Assembly (NCBI RefSeq): GCF_026151205.1
Contig: NC_087084.1
Coordinates: forward strand, 7,055,394 to 7,119,393
Direction: 5' to 3'
From: Bolinopsis microptera
Taxonomy: Eukaryota > Ctenophora > Tentaculata > Lobata > Bolinopsidae
Length of the DNA: 64,000 nt
The first letter of the stretch is position 1; every line of letters begins with the position of its first letter. Below are positions 23,001 to 35,289 of this stretch, one piece after another. The translations under genes and the position numbers were made by a program. Below the pieces are notes generated by a model. The model was not told the DNA's origin, ran no database searches, and saw nothing but the letters and a program-made list of their open reading frames with translations.

Positions 23001-24347
23001 GAGTTCACTGCTCACCATTACGCCTCTAAGTTCTCCGTTGGTGAGTTTATTTAAATTTATGTTGAGATTGTAGTTTTTAATTAAGGGAGTTGTTCATTGT
23101 TTTTCGGATGTTGACATTGTAAATATTAAGAATTAAGATATGTACATTATCTGATTTCTCTCAAGTCCTCTTTCGCTCATTTTTCCCTTAATGAAGTGAC
23201 CGCATAAAACTGTCTAGTGTATATTTTCGTTTAAATTAAAAACGACCCATCTCTCTCACAGCAAAGAACACCCCAATCCACTACAAACAGACGGAAGCTG
23301 CTAAGATTGAACGTGAGATTCCACCTTACAATGGCTGGGGATCCGAAGAGGACTCCAGAGCTAACTGCCTGAAACTCATCGCTCAAGCTCCTAAACGAGA
23401 CTTCATCAAATTCATGAAGAAAGACAGGTGGGTCACTGCAGATATTTCAACTTAAGGGGGCCGGGGGGGGGTCTTCATCAAATTCATGAAGAAAGACAGG
23501 TGGGTTGCTGCTGATATTTCAACTTTAAACTGATTATGATGTAAACAATAAATATATAGTCCATTAGAGACAATCCCTTTACGAGGGGCTTTCAATCATC
23601 AGAATATTGATTTAACATGCATGTTGAGAAACTGTATTTAAATAATCTGGTTAATGTGCATATAAAGTGAGTAAATAAGAATCCAAATAAACACATAGTT
23701 TTAGTATGTTTTTGTTTAAGTAGGATATTTTTTAAATGTCGCTTCATCATTAGAGCCACTTTCAAGTAAGAAATAATCTAACCCTCACCTTTTCTCAGAC
23801 AAGGACTAGACAGTCACGTGTTACGCTTCTTCGCCAGACTCGACACCAACCGACCCATCGACATGGACCGAACCTTTATCATTTCCTTCTTCCTGTCTGA
23901 TGATACTATCTCCGTGTTTGAGCCGGAAAAGAGGAATTCTGGTATTGTACACGGCAAATTCATCGAGAGAAGCAAGATAATGAACCCAAGTGGTGGATAC
24001 TACCAAGCTGAGGTGAGATAGGATTGTGAGAGTGAGATTTTATATTTTGCTCATCGCAAAATTATTGGTTTTTAAACCTTCAAAAGTTGTTGATCATTGA
24101 AACCGTTACTACTCTACTGAAAATAACTGCCGGAAAATATAGAAATATTTAAACTGGATACAGAACCCAATCATTCTTAGTCTTAGTACTACAATTATTA
24201 TTCTCAATTTATTATAAAAGTTCTACAAAAGTAACCTACCTCACATTTCAGGATATTTACGTAGGAGCCGTGGTAAACTTCAGATCGCACCAGTTCGTTA
24301 TTACCGATGCTGACGAGTACGCTCTTTCTTACGCTGAGCAACACAAG
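20026..24347 (+). CDS. EFHC2: EFHC2 (DM10 protein), exons 1-10, 3' end not found
   Basis: Axonemal microtubule-inner protein of motile cilia. Coding exons, all with GT-AG borders and consistent phase: 20026-20067, 20170-20260, 21253-21421, 21596-21797, 21966-22127, 22405-22599, 22797-23040, 23262-23427, 23799-24012, 24252-24347; about 527 codons. The start MALPFLPG is the family N-terminus. Three DM10 domains: WVVHDRQVLRF...TLYGRNFTIK; RKVLRFYCIWDNSSEMFGD...VNVWGREVTV; LDSHVLRFFARLD...VVNFRSHQFVI. Each has the family's DD(S/T)I followed by NSG or NSGRD. Sequence resembles EFHC2 more than EFHC1. Vertebrate EFHC2 is about 750 residues, so roughly 200 C-terminal residues (EF-hand-like part) are missing; the donor after exon 10 is good, so they must lie further on or be lost. 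Confidence 0.92.
20388..20688 (-). ncRNA. SRP RNA (7SL) gene, antisense in EFHC2 intron 2
   Basis: About 300 nt, the length of metazoan 7SL. Read on the minus strand it starts GCCGGGCTCTGTGGCG, then GCCTGTAATCCAGCTACT (the SRP9/14-binding Alu domain), GGGAGTTCTGGGCTG, GGTGTCC.CGCTAAG, CAATATGG, then the S domain: GGCCCAGG, CAGCAGGCAAAAGCTGC (helix 8 loop), TGTTCAGTAG.GGGATAG, GTGAATAG, closing CAGCCC. It ends at TTTT (20388-20391), a Pol III terminator. Blocks are collinear with 7SL over the whole length. It forms the RNA scaffold of the signal recognition particle. Protein-like open frames over it are artefacts. A functional copy seems likely, but a pseudogene copy cannot be excluded. Confidence 0.93.
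23428..23510 (+). repeat. Duplicated 3' end of EFHC2 exon 8 in intron
   Basis: After a GC-rich, G-run-containing insert (about 23455-23471) the last 29 bases of exon 8, its donor and the start of the intron repeat (TTCATCAAATTCATGAAGAA...AGACAG|GTGGGTTGCTG). This creates a second donor after 23499. Using it would include an in-frame TAA at about 23454, so the first donor is the coding one. Confidence 0.85.
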
Positions 24348-24469
24348 GTAATTAGCTAATTAATTAATAGCTAAAAACAAAGTATTTTGATTATTTCTAG
24401 TGGTGATATCTCGTAGATAATATCATGCCCAGCTAGTAGTAGCACAAACTGCACTGGCATATCATTGAC

Positions 24470-24985
24470 ACCACTACATCCTACACACCACCACATCCTA
24501 CACACCACCACATCCTACACACCACCACATCCTACAGGCTACACACCACCACATCCTACACACCACCACATCCTACACACCACCACATCCTACACACCAC
24601 CACATCCTTCACACCACCACATCCTTCACACCACCACATCCTACACACCACCACATCCTACACACCACCACATCCTACACACCACCAGTCACCACATCCT
24701 ACACACCACCACATCCTTCACCACCACATCCTACACACCACCACATCCTTCACACCACCACATCCTTCACACCACCACATCCTACACACCACCAGTCACC
24801 ACATCCTACACACCACCACATCCTACACACCACCACATTATACACATCCTATACTACACACCACCACATCCTACACAACACCATATCCTACACACCATCA
24901 CATCTTAAAAATCACCACATCCTACACACCACCACATCCTACACACCACCACATCCTACGCACCACCACATCCTACACAACAGCA
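24470..24985 (+). repeat. 17-bp minisatellite in EFHC2 intron 10
   Basis: About 30 copies of CCTACACACCACCACAT with variants (CCTTCACACC, ACCAGTCACC). It lies just after exon 10. The apparent proline/histidine-rich reading frame over it is a product of the repeat. Confidence 0.95.
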
Positions 24986-25600
24986 CCAACTTCATACCAA
25001 GAGCAAATGTTTTATGGACATACGTTTTCAGGATTGATGAACTTAATCGAGATGCTGAAACTTCAAAATTGAAAGACAAGAATTCAGGAAATTCGGTGTC
25101 TCTCCCTACACCCAGTCAAGACAGGAGTGTTCTTTCTTTTCCTTGTCATTTTCTTAGAATAGTAAATTATTTGTCATCGACGTGCTATCAGTTGAATGTT
25201 TTGATTAAAATGTTCCAATAGTGATTTCAACTTAATCACATATCACTTAATATCTTTGTGAATGTTCACACACTGAAAGCAAAATTCAGTTTTTCTTTAA
25301 ACCAACGATTCTTAAATTTATGTTTTAAAGCTTTATTAATTCTACGGGCAAAAAACCTGCACTTGAAGCATGAGTATGACGTTATAGCAACTGAAGGAGT
25401 ATGAGATGGAGTGGGATAACAAATGGCATCATACCTCTATCTCCGTACTGAAAGAAAGGGACAACTGGGTTTACACCCGAATATATTTACTTTTCAGAGT
25501 TTCTTTCTCTTGTGCTCAAATGTATGTGCATGCTTCTGTTTAACATGTTTTCCAATTCTGTGGAGGATAAAAATTCTTGCAATATCTGCAAATCCTCCAG
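24986..25600. other. No feature seen
   Basis: Searched on the plus strand for the missing EFHC2 C-terminal exons; none recognised. No RNA gene or repeat seen. Confidence 0.4.
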
Positions 25601-25619
25601 GGCTTATGACATCTAAATT

Positions 25620-26310
25620 TATGATTGCTCATGTTTTGGATGCGTAAAAGATCCTACGGACAAGATTCGACCGGGCAGGTTAGACCTAAATTGGGGATCG
25701 ATGGGTTTAGAGCTAATTCCTCGTAAGAAAAGTGACGATTTGTGCGTCCTTCGCAGTGAATGTCTTAGTACACTTGCGTGTTGAATTTCGTTACAATATT
25801 GGCAGACAAAGCGTTCCTCCAGAGGTTGATTCACAAACGTCGTGCGACATGATTTCCATATACCAGCTGTGGCGAAAAAACTGTTACAATTTCTTGCAGT
25901 CTATATGTAGTTTTGATATAAAAGTCTCTCTCCCTTGTTCTTTATCTAAGGATGTCCCTGCGGTCAATTCTGAGTTGAGACAGTGTTTACAATAGTACAC
26001 TACGATCATCGGGATTTAAAAGAAAGGACGGATCTTTCTGTCTGTGCTTCCACAGTGATGCCTTGATCCTTTGAAATCGTATTTTGAACATGCCATCAAA
26101 CCCGTTTTGCCCTAGTAAGATGCTTCTTTACATGAATTTCCAGTCCATTTTTGACTACCACAACGTTCACACTTCGAACAAGCGGACACCGACATTATCG
26201 TGCATTGCCCGCAGGTGTACGTTAAAACCAATCTTATTATAAGCCTCAAAAGAGCACATCTCACAATAAAAGCTTGAATTGGTACCGCTTTAGAGCCAGT
26301 TCAACATTGG
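25620..26310 (-). pseudogene. C2H2 zinc-finger gene relic or badly sequenced gene
   Basis: Finger-like pieces on the minus strand in changing frames: FYCEMCSFEAYNKIGFNVH with LRAMH (26190-26280, C-x2-C-x12-H-x4-H), then CERCGSQ followed after a one-base shift by NGLEIHVKKH (26110-26165), and FVCQYCNEIQH...HSLRRTH (25730-25810). The fingers belong to neither of the two families at the left of the window. Either a decayed gene or one whose frame is broken by sequence errors, as for the genes that follow. Confidence 0.55.
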
Positions 26311-26599
26311 TACAACTCGCTGGTCACAGTTGCGCCTTCTCAATATCATCATTTGTTATGACTGGGTTTCGTGATAGTTTCCACCACTTCTACATAACAA
26401 CTCACCAGAAAGCGGAAGCAATATGGTTACTTATTGTACAATCGACTGAATGCTGGTTGTTTGGACTTCTTGATTGTGAAGCTAGTGGAAGTGGGCTCAG
26501 AAGATTTTAATTCAAAATCTAACTATTTCTTTGCTGATTGTAGAAGATGCCGCACAAGTAACCATGCACATTTAGCCATACCTTAACCTAGAGAAATTA

Positions 26600-29220
26600 C
26601 ATAAATCCAGTAAACATTACCATTTAGTGCAGTGGTAAGATCACAGGCCCATGCAAAAAAAAACACTTTTTTCACAGTCAAACTTAAAATATCAAACCAT
26701 CCGGTTTGTGCATGACGTAGTTCGTTGAACTCCTCCAAGTTTCCAGGTTCAGTATTCACCATCACCCTCCAGCCCCACCGACTCCGTAGTAAGTTCGTAA
26801 CATCCCAGGACCACCAGGAATTTGTTCAGCTTGAATCGCTGGCCTCTGGAGCATCCTCAGAGTGATACCAAAACTGAGATGTTACTGTGTCAGGAAGTCA
26901 GGACGTGGTCTACAGTATTTGAACTATTTAATGCGTCAGAATTTTAATTGTGTCAAAAACTTTTTAGGATTTTCGAACTTGATTTATCCGTATAGGGACA
27001 CTGAAGCAAACGATCTGAAGTTAGCTTGTGTTATCATACAGAAAAATGACACCTTTTTTTTCCGAAACTCCAATCAATAGCTCCCACGCCTACTAGTTAC
27101 TACACTTGCCAATCACACTCTAGAACCAAAACCCGTCTTGTACAACCCCTACCTTTAGCATGCCACTGTTTCTCCACGAGATATACTCGCCTGAAACCGC
27201 CGGGACCTGCTACAATGTCCCAAAGTAAATAGGGATGGCCCCATGTTCACGTAGTTCTTGTTCTTTTGGTAAATGCCCATCCTATAAAGCGTCCCACCTC
27301 ACCATCCTTCACGCCCGCTCTGTGGGTTATTAACAATAAATTTGAATGATTGGAGTACATATATAAATATCTATTGGCTCAAGGATAGCCTATAGTTATT
27401 ATTTGTTACTAATCTAATAAGGTAGTGAATCATAAAGCGCACTCGCAGCAATAACATTTATCCCTGAACAATAATTGGAGAAAATTGTCCGGTCCTGCAG
27501 ACAGCAAACCATTTCTAACTTATTTATCTCATTTAAAATTGGGATCCTAGTAAACTCCTAACGTACTGCATAATACATAACAAATAAAAGTGTAACCTGT
27601 TCTGGAAAATTACAGAAGCAATGCTCTCGAAAGGTTACTCCCTAGTTCTTGAATCTCTCAGATCTTTTTCTGTAATTGGTCGAAGTATGGGCTATGGCTT
27701 TCTGTATCCAAGAAGCAGTTTCAGTCGAAACAAACCTGAATCAATGAATTGGAATTGAGGAAGGACATATTGTGAATGATCAAGTTTTGTCTTATTCGTG
27801 GGGTGCATCTAGCGTGAATACTGAATAAGTATAAAGCGCCACAACATAGTTAAACGAATAACCAATAACCAGAGACAGTAGTCATGACAACAATCTCCTA
27901 GTTTCATCTCTATCGTGTTCTTTTCTTGGTCCGATGAGTTGCTGTATAAGGGGGAGACCTTGAAGTAGTTCTCGTCATTTCCTTCCACAGTGTGGTTTAG
28001 ACAATCCACTCTACTGTGACAGATGGTGAGATGGACGTACCTCCAATCTCTGTTGTGCTTTGGAAACCTGAGTTAATACCGGTCAAGGATCAACCGACAG
28101 CAGCATGTAAAGAAATTAATAGAACTTGCATTGTTAGCATTCATATTAAATGCGGGAATGAATTTTCCCGCAAAAAAAAGGCGTATTTGGGGGAGATATG
28201 AGAAACATTGACGATTGAGCTGAAGAAAGAATCTAAATGGAGAACCACGTAACGTCAATGTAGTGACCAAGACCCCGCCTCCCTTTCTGAACACTAGCTT
28301 TGTATAGGCTCTTGTAATCATTGCCCTTCTTTTCCCAGACCTGCCCCCTTCCGTACCCACCTCTCTGCGAATTGTGTCAAATTACTGGTGCAAGTGATTA
28401 ACCAAAGTAGTAACCATTTATAGATAACACTGCACTGTGATCCAAGAAACTAAAAATGAGAGGGAAATTTCAAAACAGTAAAGGTTCAGACCAAACATCA
28501 ATGTACAGGGGCCCTTTCTGACGAGACTTCCTTGAATAAAGAACTCAACAAACAACTAACCATCATCTTGAGAGCAGCCTCACTGTACCAGTCCCACCGG
28601 CACTCTTGTTCCCCCTTGTTTTCCCCTTCAAACAGCTGGTCCCCCTCGTCCGACTTCGCTCCTGGTTGTGTTCCCCATGTTTCACTGACGTGGGAGTGGA
28701 CCCAGTCAGGATCAGAGCGTGATCCTCTCAAGTAGGTCCTGTTCTGGTGGCCAGCTAGGGAGGAAACGAGGTGGTGAGATGTTAAAGTACGTCCATGTTG
28801 ATGAAAAAATCATGAAAAGCAGCCAAACACAAACTTGCAACCATGATCATATAGATCAATCCACCCATCATTGAACTCCTCGTACCATCAGCCTCACCTT
28901 CAGGGTTGGGAGACAACAGCCCTGCTGGGGAGAGTAACTCTCTGTTTATACACTGGGACTGAGGATCTCCCCGCCACTCAAGAAACGCCAACCACCACTA
29001 TGTACTCGGTGTTGATGTGCTCCAGGAGCCGCTTCTTCGTCGGGGGAGTAGTTGTTGTTCTCAGTGGTGGACGACTCATGGCGGTTTTTGTGGTTTTTGA
29101 GTGTCGTTGTAGGGACCTCGTACCGTTGGATTGTTTGGACTTTGGTATCGGTGTTATCTCATCCCTCGTCCGACACCCTAGGTGATGCAGGAAGTGTAGG
29201 GGCGATGTCACTTCTAAAAC
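26600..29220 (-). pseudogene. CMTR1: CMTR1 (cap-specific ribose methyltransferase 1) exons with frame breaks
   Basis: Pieces in CMTR1 order on the minus strand. Exon 28561-28754 ends WYSEAALKMM (start of the G-patch, acceptor TCCCTAG, donor GTTAGT). Exon from 28364 down gives GYGRGQVWEKKG and, in the same frame, VQKGRRGLG, the G-patch/conserved linker of CMTR1. About 27165-27290 encodes DIVAGPGGF and WHAKG, the AdoMet-binding motif; between them the ancestral SEY..WRK is readable only by one added and one removed base. At 26600-26830 TYYGVGGAGG and NLEEF match the following exon. The enzyme methylates the first transcribed nucleotide of mRNA caps in the nucleus. Upstream Ser/Thr-rich pieces at 28890-29220 may be its N-terminus. 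Pseudogene versus low-quality consensus is undecided. Confidence 0.7.
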
Positions 29221-29559
29221 CGGGTGTATCATACGAAGGAAAATTGAGGTCTAACAGGGAGAAATTGAACCAATAATAAATTTTAATAGGAGTTGAGGTA
29301 GGCAAGCTATTTGACATGATGACCAATAGTAACATTCCCTCATCTCATCATTCAACGATTCAGTCCCAGTCCAAGTATTTTCCATTGAAACAACAAAAAA
29401 AAGGTGTTCATCTACAAGAGAACGCAGTACTTAATGTGACGTTTCAAAAATTTGAACACTCTCAAAAACTTCCTGGCAATCCAGGACAAGGATCACTTGA
29501 GAATTTTAGTTTCCGCCCAGTTTATCTGACACACATTCATTGTCTTGTGAGTTTTCAGA

Positions 29560-30815
29560 CTGTACTGCGGTAGTGAAACGTTTCAACAAAATCACAAACG
29601 TAGTCGTAGGACTTTTTTGGCTTTTTCTTGAGGATATTTCTTTCTTTATGTAGAAGTTCCTGGTATTTCTGCCAAATGTTGAAACTTCGGATCATAACTT
29701 CTGATTTAGTAGCGCCTTGCAAATATTCGAGTGTTCATCTTTTGATTCAGCTTCTTTGAGGAAAGAGTTGTACTTAACGCTCCATCCATCTCGTAAGTGC
29801 TTGTCAATTTTCTCGACCAAAGGAGGGCGAATTCTGCGGCAAACATTCTTCTTTTGGTATATATCAGGCCACTTTAGATGCAAAAGTGTATGACAATATT
29901 TGACACTTAGTTGGAAGAAATGCAACTCTTTTTATTGTGAAACAGCACATTAAAGATCAAACTCGATTTCTTTTTGTAAAAGAAATTGAACACGTTTTAC
30001 ATTCCATTATTGTTTCAGCGACTTGTGTTTCGTTTCGTTTGTGGTATTCAAGATATGACTGGTACTTGCGGTTTTTTGTTTATCACAGAAGGGCAAGCAA
30101 TGTGCTCCGCCGAATCTTTGCATTTCGAGATAACAATGAAATTCTAGGGTCCGAACGTTACTAAAAAATTTATCGCAGTTTTTTTGCAAGGATAGGTTGT
30201 TTTGAGGCGCATGCGGTGTCTCATTACCATGATTTTCGAGCCGATGGCTTATTCGAAACTTAGATGGCAAGTTGTACCAGCGTACTGATTTTTTATTACG
30301 ATTTCGTTTGCAAACAGTGAGTGGAGCCAAATGCTCCTGACGTCGATGCTTCACAATGTTTGGTTGTAGTTCCTTTGAAGCCACATTTCAACGAACAAGA
30401 AAAGGGCCGTTGACATGTCTTTTCGATGAAATCTCGAAACGCTATTTAGAAAAATAGTATTCCACAGTGAGGCATCGAATCCGATGGTTGATAAATTTAC
30501 GGCATTGCATGCTATATCGTCGATGCAAAGAAAGTCCCACTTTGTTATGTCCAACATACTGCACTGGGTAACAAGAGAAAGTATCACTACAAACAACAAG
30601 TCTGCTTGAAGCTCTGATGATGAGTTTTGAGATTCTCTTGGTGTGGACCATCTTCTGGCACCGCATTCCTTACCTTGCTTCTGTCGGTCTGTTTCATTGT
30701 TTTCAAACAGCCAACACTTCATACGTAATAATACCGTTTGGGCCTCGATATAGAAGTCCGTAATTTCACAATCACCCCATTCTTTAGAGTGATAAATTCT
30801 TGTTTTATACAGCAC
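29560..30815 (-). pseudogene. Unidentified minus-strand coding pieces
   Basis: Several protein-like segments in shifting frames: WPDIYQKKNVCRRIRPPLVE, then WSVKYNSFLKEAESK, then after a one-base shift ATKSEVMIRSFNIWQKYQEL and KKKPKKSYDYVCDF; upstream (30000-30800) ITDFYIEAQTVLLRMKCW and ITKWDFLCIDDIA. Composition suggests one gene, possibly of mobile-element origin. I do not recognise it. As elsewhere in this block the frame is broken by 1-nt shifts. Confidence 0.4.
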
Positions 30816-32059
30816 AGTAGATCAGATAAACGAGGGTCTGTGGACAATCTTTCAAATCGACACTTTCTTTTTTGATGGTAAAACTTCCATGGTGACATTC
30901 ATGATACTTAAAAGTGATTTGACATAGGGATAGGAGGAAACTGTTTTTCTGAGGATCCGGTCTGGAAAGGGTTCCATCACAATTTTCATTTAAAAACTAT
31001 TTAAACTAGGTACATACAACACATTGATATGAAGTACATGGTTTACCCAATATCTGACGCTACAGGGTCAGAGGGGGGCTATCTCTGAGCATATTTTCAT
31101 CGAGCTGGAGTAAGAACTTTACTTCAAAACCCAAATTCTCAGATAATAATTTCACATTGATGTTTCTGACATGGCCATAATCAAGATTTATGGAGTCAAT
31201 TGGTTGATAGCATTATATGCAGAGATCATAAAAGTAAGCGGGCTATGATGAGAATGACGATAGAAATTTACAACCTAACATGAAAGTTATATGTTAACTG
31301 AATTCAAATACCCCTACACATACCGCGAAAAGACATTTAACTAGTACTATCGTCCTGGAAATTGTTTTCTTTTTTTCCTGCTGCAAAATTCGATAAACAG
31401 CAACATAAATTTATAATAAAAGTTTTTTATCTATATAAATAATATAATAATAAAACCAATTTCGATTTTAATTGAATTATGAACTTTGCATTGGCAAGAC
31501 AGGCCTAACCTTACAATCACCTTACATCTAAATCCTTTATCCTACTCGTGTATGAATGTTGATTCCACAAATTAGTAATTCCCACAAAATATGAAAAACA
31601 TTTACATATTTCTAAGACATTCCACACATAACCAACGCCTAAGCTCTGAATCACAGCAAAAGGAGTTATTAAATAGAGTACCCTAAAAGTTAAAATTGAA
31701 ACTCTAAGACTTGGGACTTCGAGACATTACTGCTCAACGTTGCATCTGTGACAAGCAGCTCTACTTCTGGACGTCTTTACAATACAGTGTAACTCTCTAT
31801 CATTACTTCCTTAGCTCACCGCGATAATCAGTTGATGAACTGTCCATGTGACTTTATCATTAATCTCTAATATGTGTCGCTACATAACACTGAATTTAAG
31901 AATAATAGTTAGTTTAAGTGGGAGGATTTGTGTACGTCATAGAATTGTTACATTATTCGACAATTGAAATCAAAAAGAAAAATTTCAGAGCTTAATGCAA
32001 CACACTGGACCCTAATATTATGTTATGTAAAATACATTTTTTTGATAGTAGTTTCCACA
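30816..32059. other. No gene seen
   Basis: AT-rich. The final exon(s) of the WARS1-like gene would be expected here on the minus strand but I could not recognise them. Confidence 0.4.
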
Positions 32060-32690
32060 TTATAAAGCTAATAATGAGCTAAGAATGTAGGGGGTTAAAT
32101 AATGTAGCTAATAATGTAGCTAATTATTGTAGCTAATAATGTAGCTAATAATGTAGCTAATAATGTTGCTAATAAGTAGCTAATAATGTAGCTAATAATG
32201 TTAGCTAAAATTTAGCTAATAAAGGAGCTATTAATGTAGCTAATAATGTGCTAATAATGTAGTATTAATGTAGCTAATAATGTAGCTAATAATGTAGCTA
32301 ATAATGTTTATCTAGTAATGTAGTTTAATAATGTAGCTAATTAATGTAGCTAATAATGGTAGCCTAATAATGTACTAATATGTAGCTAATAATGGAGCTA
32401 ATAATGTAGCTAATTATGTAGCTAATAATGTACTATGAATGTAAGCTAATAATGTAGCTAATTTAAGTAGCTAATAATGTAGCTAATATGTAGCTATAAT
32501 GTAGCTAATAATGTAAGCTAAAAAGTAGCGTAATAATGTAGCTAATAATGTACTAAAATAATGTAGCTAATAATGTACTAATAATGTACGAATAATGTAG
32601 CTAATAAGTAGCTAAATAATGTAGCTAATAATGAAGCTAATAATGTAGCTAATAAGGAGCGATCATGGAGCTAATAAATGTACTAACCAG
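32060..32690. repeat. Noisy 12-bp minisatellite (GTAGCTAATAAT)n
   Basis: About 50 copies of GTAGCTAATAAT with very many single-base gains and losses (GTACTAATAAT, GTAAGCTAAT, GTAGCTATAAT). It lies in an intron of the WARS1-like gene. The density and randomness of indels, compared with the clean minisatellites elsewhere in the window, is what uncorrected long reads would give. Confidence 0.9.
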
Positions 32691-35260
32691 TAAGCATAGC
32701 CCCACTCTCATAATCCCCCTTTATTCTGAGCTAGTTTCTCTCGCGGTCGTCCTCGTCAAAGAATGTTAAGATTTGAAGGACAACGTCCACGCTGTATCAC
32801 CCCGAACTCTCGTGCTCCTCAACTGACACTTTACCTCCTTGAAAGGTATTCAGTTTGAGACCAAATGAGGAGAATCAGATTAACTATGTTAGCCTGCACC
32901 ATGGAACGATTTGTGGCTGTTATTATTGTTTCTATCTACGATCTAGACCTCGGTTCTAACATATTTCTTACATTCTCTGATTGCCAGTTTGGATGAAAAG
33001 TAAAGCCTGAAAAGCGTATTTGTTGAACTTTTTCTTGATCTGGTTGCTGTATCGCACACCTCCACGCAAAGTTAACTTCATGGAACTCATATCTCGTTGA
33101 GCTCCTGGAAAAAATAAATGGACGAATATTACTTTAAGTAATTTTTATCAGTAGCATTCATTTTAGTAGTTAGCAAGAGTAAAAAGAATATAGTTATGTT
33201 GAACTTTTGAAGTCTCAAACAAACCGCTCTTATATGGTTATCCACCTTGCTTGTGTTGTTGGTTAATCATGTTAGCGGACATAAATACCTCAATTTCAAA
33301 ATTAACCACGAGCTAACCCAGTAGAGCTGTGGAAGAAGGTTGGAGTGGAAGAAGAGCTGTTTGGGAAGACCTAATTCGTGGGCAACGTCTCTTGTCCATA
33401 CGGAATTAGGGGTCCTGGGAAGATGGTTCAAATCATGGTTCGACTCATCACCATGATAGTGTGATCAGAGAGCATGAATTGTTCTGGACTGACAAAAAGA
33501 TCCTTTCAAATTTTCTTATCTGTTGATCGTGGATTTCATTATTTCTATTAACTTGAAAGGCAAATAAATTATTAAAATCTTCTAACAATATTAATCGGAA
33601 CCTGATCAAATTGCACAAGGGATAAGGCAGGTACCTTCCGGTTCCAAAACAAGTGGGGGAAGGAATACTGACACTAGGGCAGGCTTGTTGGCTGGAAATG
33701 ATACATTCCCGAGGTAACTTGTCTCATCAAAACCAATAGCCTTTGGCTTGTTAAAATTCACGCATTTTCTGAAGAAAAAAGTCGGTGACGTGAATTTGTT
33801 CTATATTCCAAGAGTGAAATCTATTCGGAGATTTAAGTTTAAGATTGAAGTTATACACAAAAGAGATTGTAGAATAAGATTCATTAAATTTTAAATAGTT
33901 TTAACTCTAAAAATACGCTAGTCGGCATCAGATTTTGAGATATTTGATTCTATATAAGGCTAATAATCCATATAAAGTAAAACTTACTGTAACATGACGT
34001 ATGAAACTACCCTGAATTCCTGCGATGTCCATAAAATTCCTTGCAGCTGGGATGTAATCCAGATCACAGAATATAAATGTGTTCTCAGGGGTGAATCCGA
34101 ACGCAATGATGTCCTGATAAGGTTTAAAAGGTGTAAATCAGACGGCAATTATCTTTTATTATAAACAAACGTTTCTAGCCGTGTCTTTAATGACTGATCA
34201 CTGATTTATACTGTATAGACATATAATACATAGTAATTGGCATTTAGATTGCGAAACAAACCCTAATAATGGACTTTTACATGTGGAGTCAACAATCAAT
34301 TTGTATTCACATATAAACATAATTTACATCACGCTGATCCAATAAGTACTACTAAGGATGAATTGGTAAATCATGGAACTCAGAACATATAAAATAACCA
34401 TCATGACATTTATTCATCTACTTCCGGAATCGAACTAACCTTGATGTGAAGGTAAGCCAGGCTATTGCTTCCTCCCCAACTCAGGTCTTTCCACAGGAAC
34501 TTCTCATCGTCAGCATCTGTAAAACAAGGGCACATCAAACAAATCCTGCAGCCATCTGGAGGAGGTTATCATGATATATGATCATGTCAGATGTAACAAG
34601 TAAGTACAAAATACAAACAGACTTAAGACTCAAGTTGTAATTATTACTAAAGGATTTGTCCAATATTAGCCTTGTTTTCAATTCGAAAGTTCAAACAGCC
34701 CATATCAAGAAAAGGTTAAATATTACATATTAAGTATAATATACAATAACCTACTTGGTGAACATGAATGGGGACACAGTGGTCCCATAGAAGGGACCCG
34801 GTACTAGGACCTCACACCAGTATACAAATAAAAGGGCTTCCCTTGCTCTTTGAGGTCAGTATGGATGGTCAAAAAACAAAAAAAAAAAAAAAAAACGAAG
34901 TCTCGTGAGAGAAGTACAAGACCACGACGGAGAAAAGTGATGAGGCTCATACCTGCCGGACATTTCAGGATTTCAAATGGGTAATTATGATTTACATATC
35001 AAAGTAAATAATGATTTGATTGGAATATATTTGCAATTCATCGAAGACTCACTATGCACTACATAATCAGAGATTATTTTATTTTCCTCAAAACAAATAA
35101 AGTTGTCTACGTTTACCGACCAGTTATTTTTGTAAAACGGTCTAGCAGCTCGTGAAATTTTTGGGAGCCGAAATTTCTTTATTAACTTGTCGTAGTCATT
35201 CCTGTCCATCCTCTCCTTTAACATCCCACCACGGGGTGACTTACCGAGATAAGGAATTTT
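32683..35260 (-). pseudogene. WARS1: WARS1 (cytosolic tryptophanyl-tRNA synthetase) with frame breaks
   Basis: Exons in order on the minus strand: about 35130-35250 (VTPWWDV, DYDKLIKKF, ELLDRFTKITG); 34750-34960 (PHHF, LRRG, KPFYLYTG, GPSTGS, GHCVPFMFTK in several frames); 34440-34520 (DADDEKFLWKDLSW); 33990-34115 (DIIAFGFTPENTFIFCDLDY); 33630-33770 (LGNVSFPANKPA); 33310-33440 (TRDVAHELGLPK); 32985-33104 (GAQRDMSSM, IKKKFNKYAF); 32683-32860 (VEEHE, LTFFDEDD, DYESGAMLTG). This is the complete catalytic core; the enzyme charges tRNA-Trp in the cytosol. No WHEP domain seen. Nearly every exon needs a 1-nt correction, and the class I signatures (HIGH-like, KMSAS-like, here DMSS) are altered. Splice sites are mostly good. 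Either a decayed copy or a live gene in poor sequence. Confidence 0.75.
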
Positions 35261-35289
35261 TAGATTTAATATAAAAACTAGCATACCTC

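Noticed and set aside
24465-24908. 147-codon Pro/His/Thr-rich frame
   Set aside because: Lies wholly in the 17-bp minisatellite.
33421-33460. tRNA-like GGTTCAAATC / GGTTCGACTC pair
   Set aside because: No acceptor or anticodon stems fit around either; the stretch is an exon of the WARS1-like gene on the other strand.
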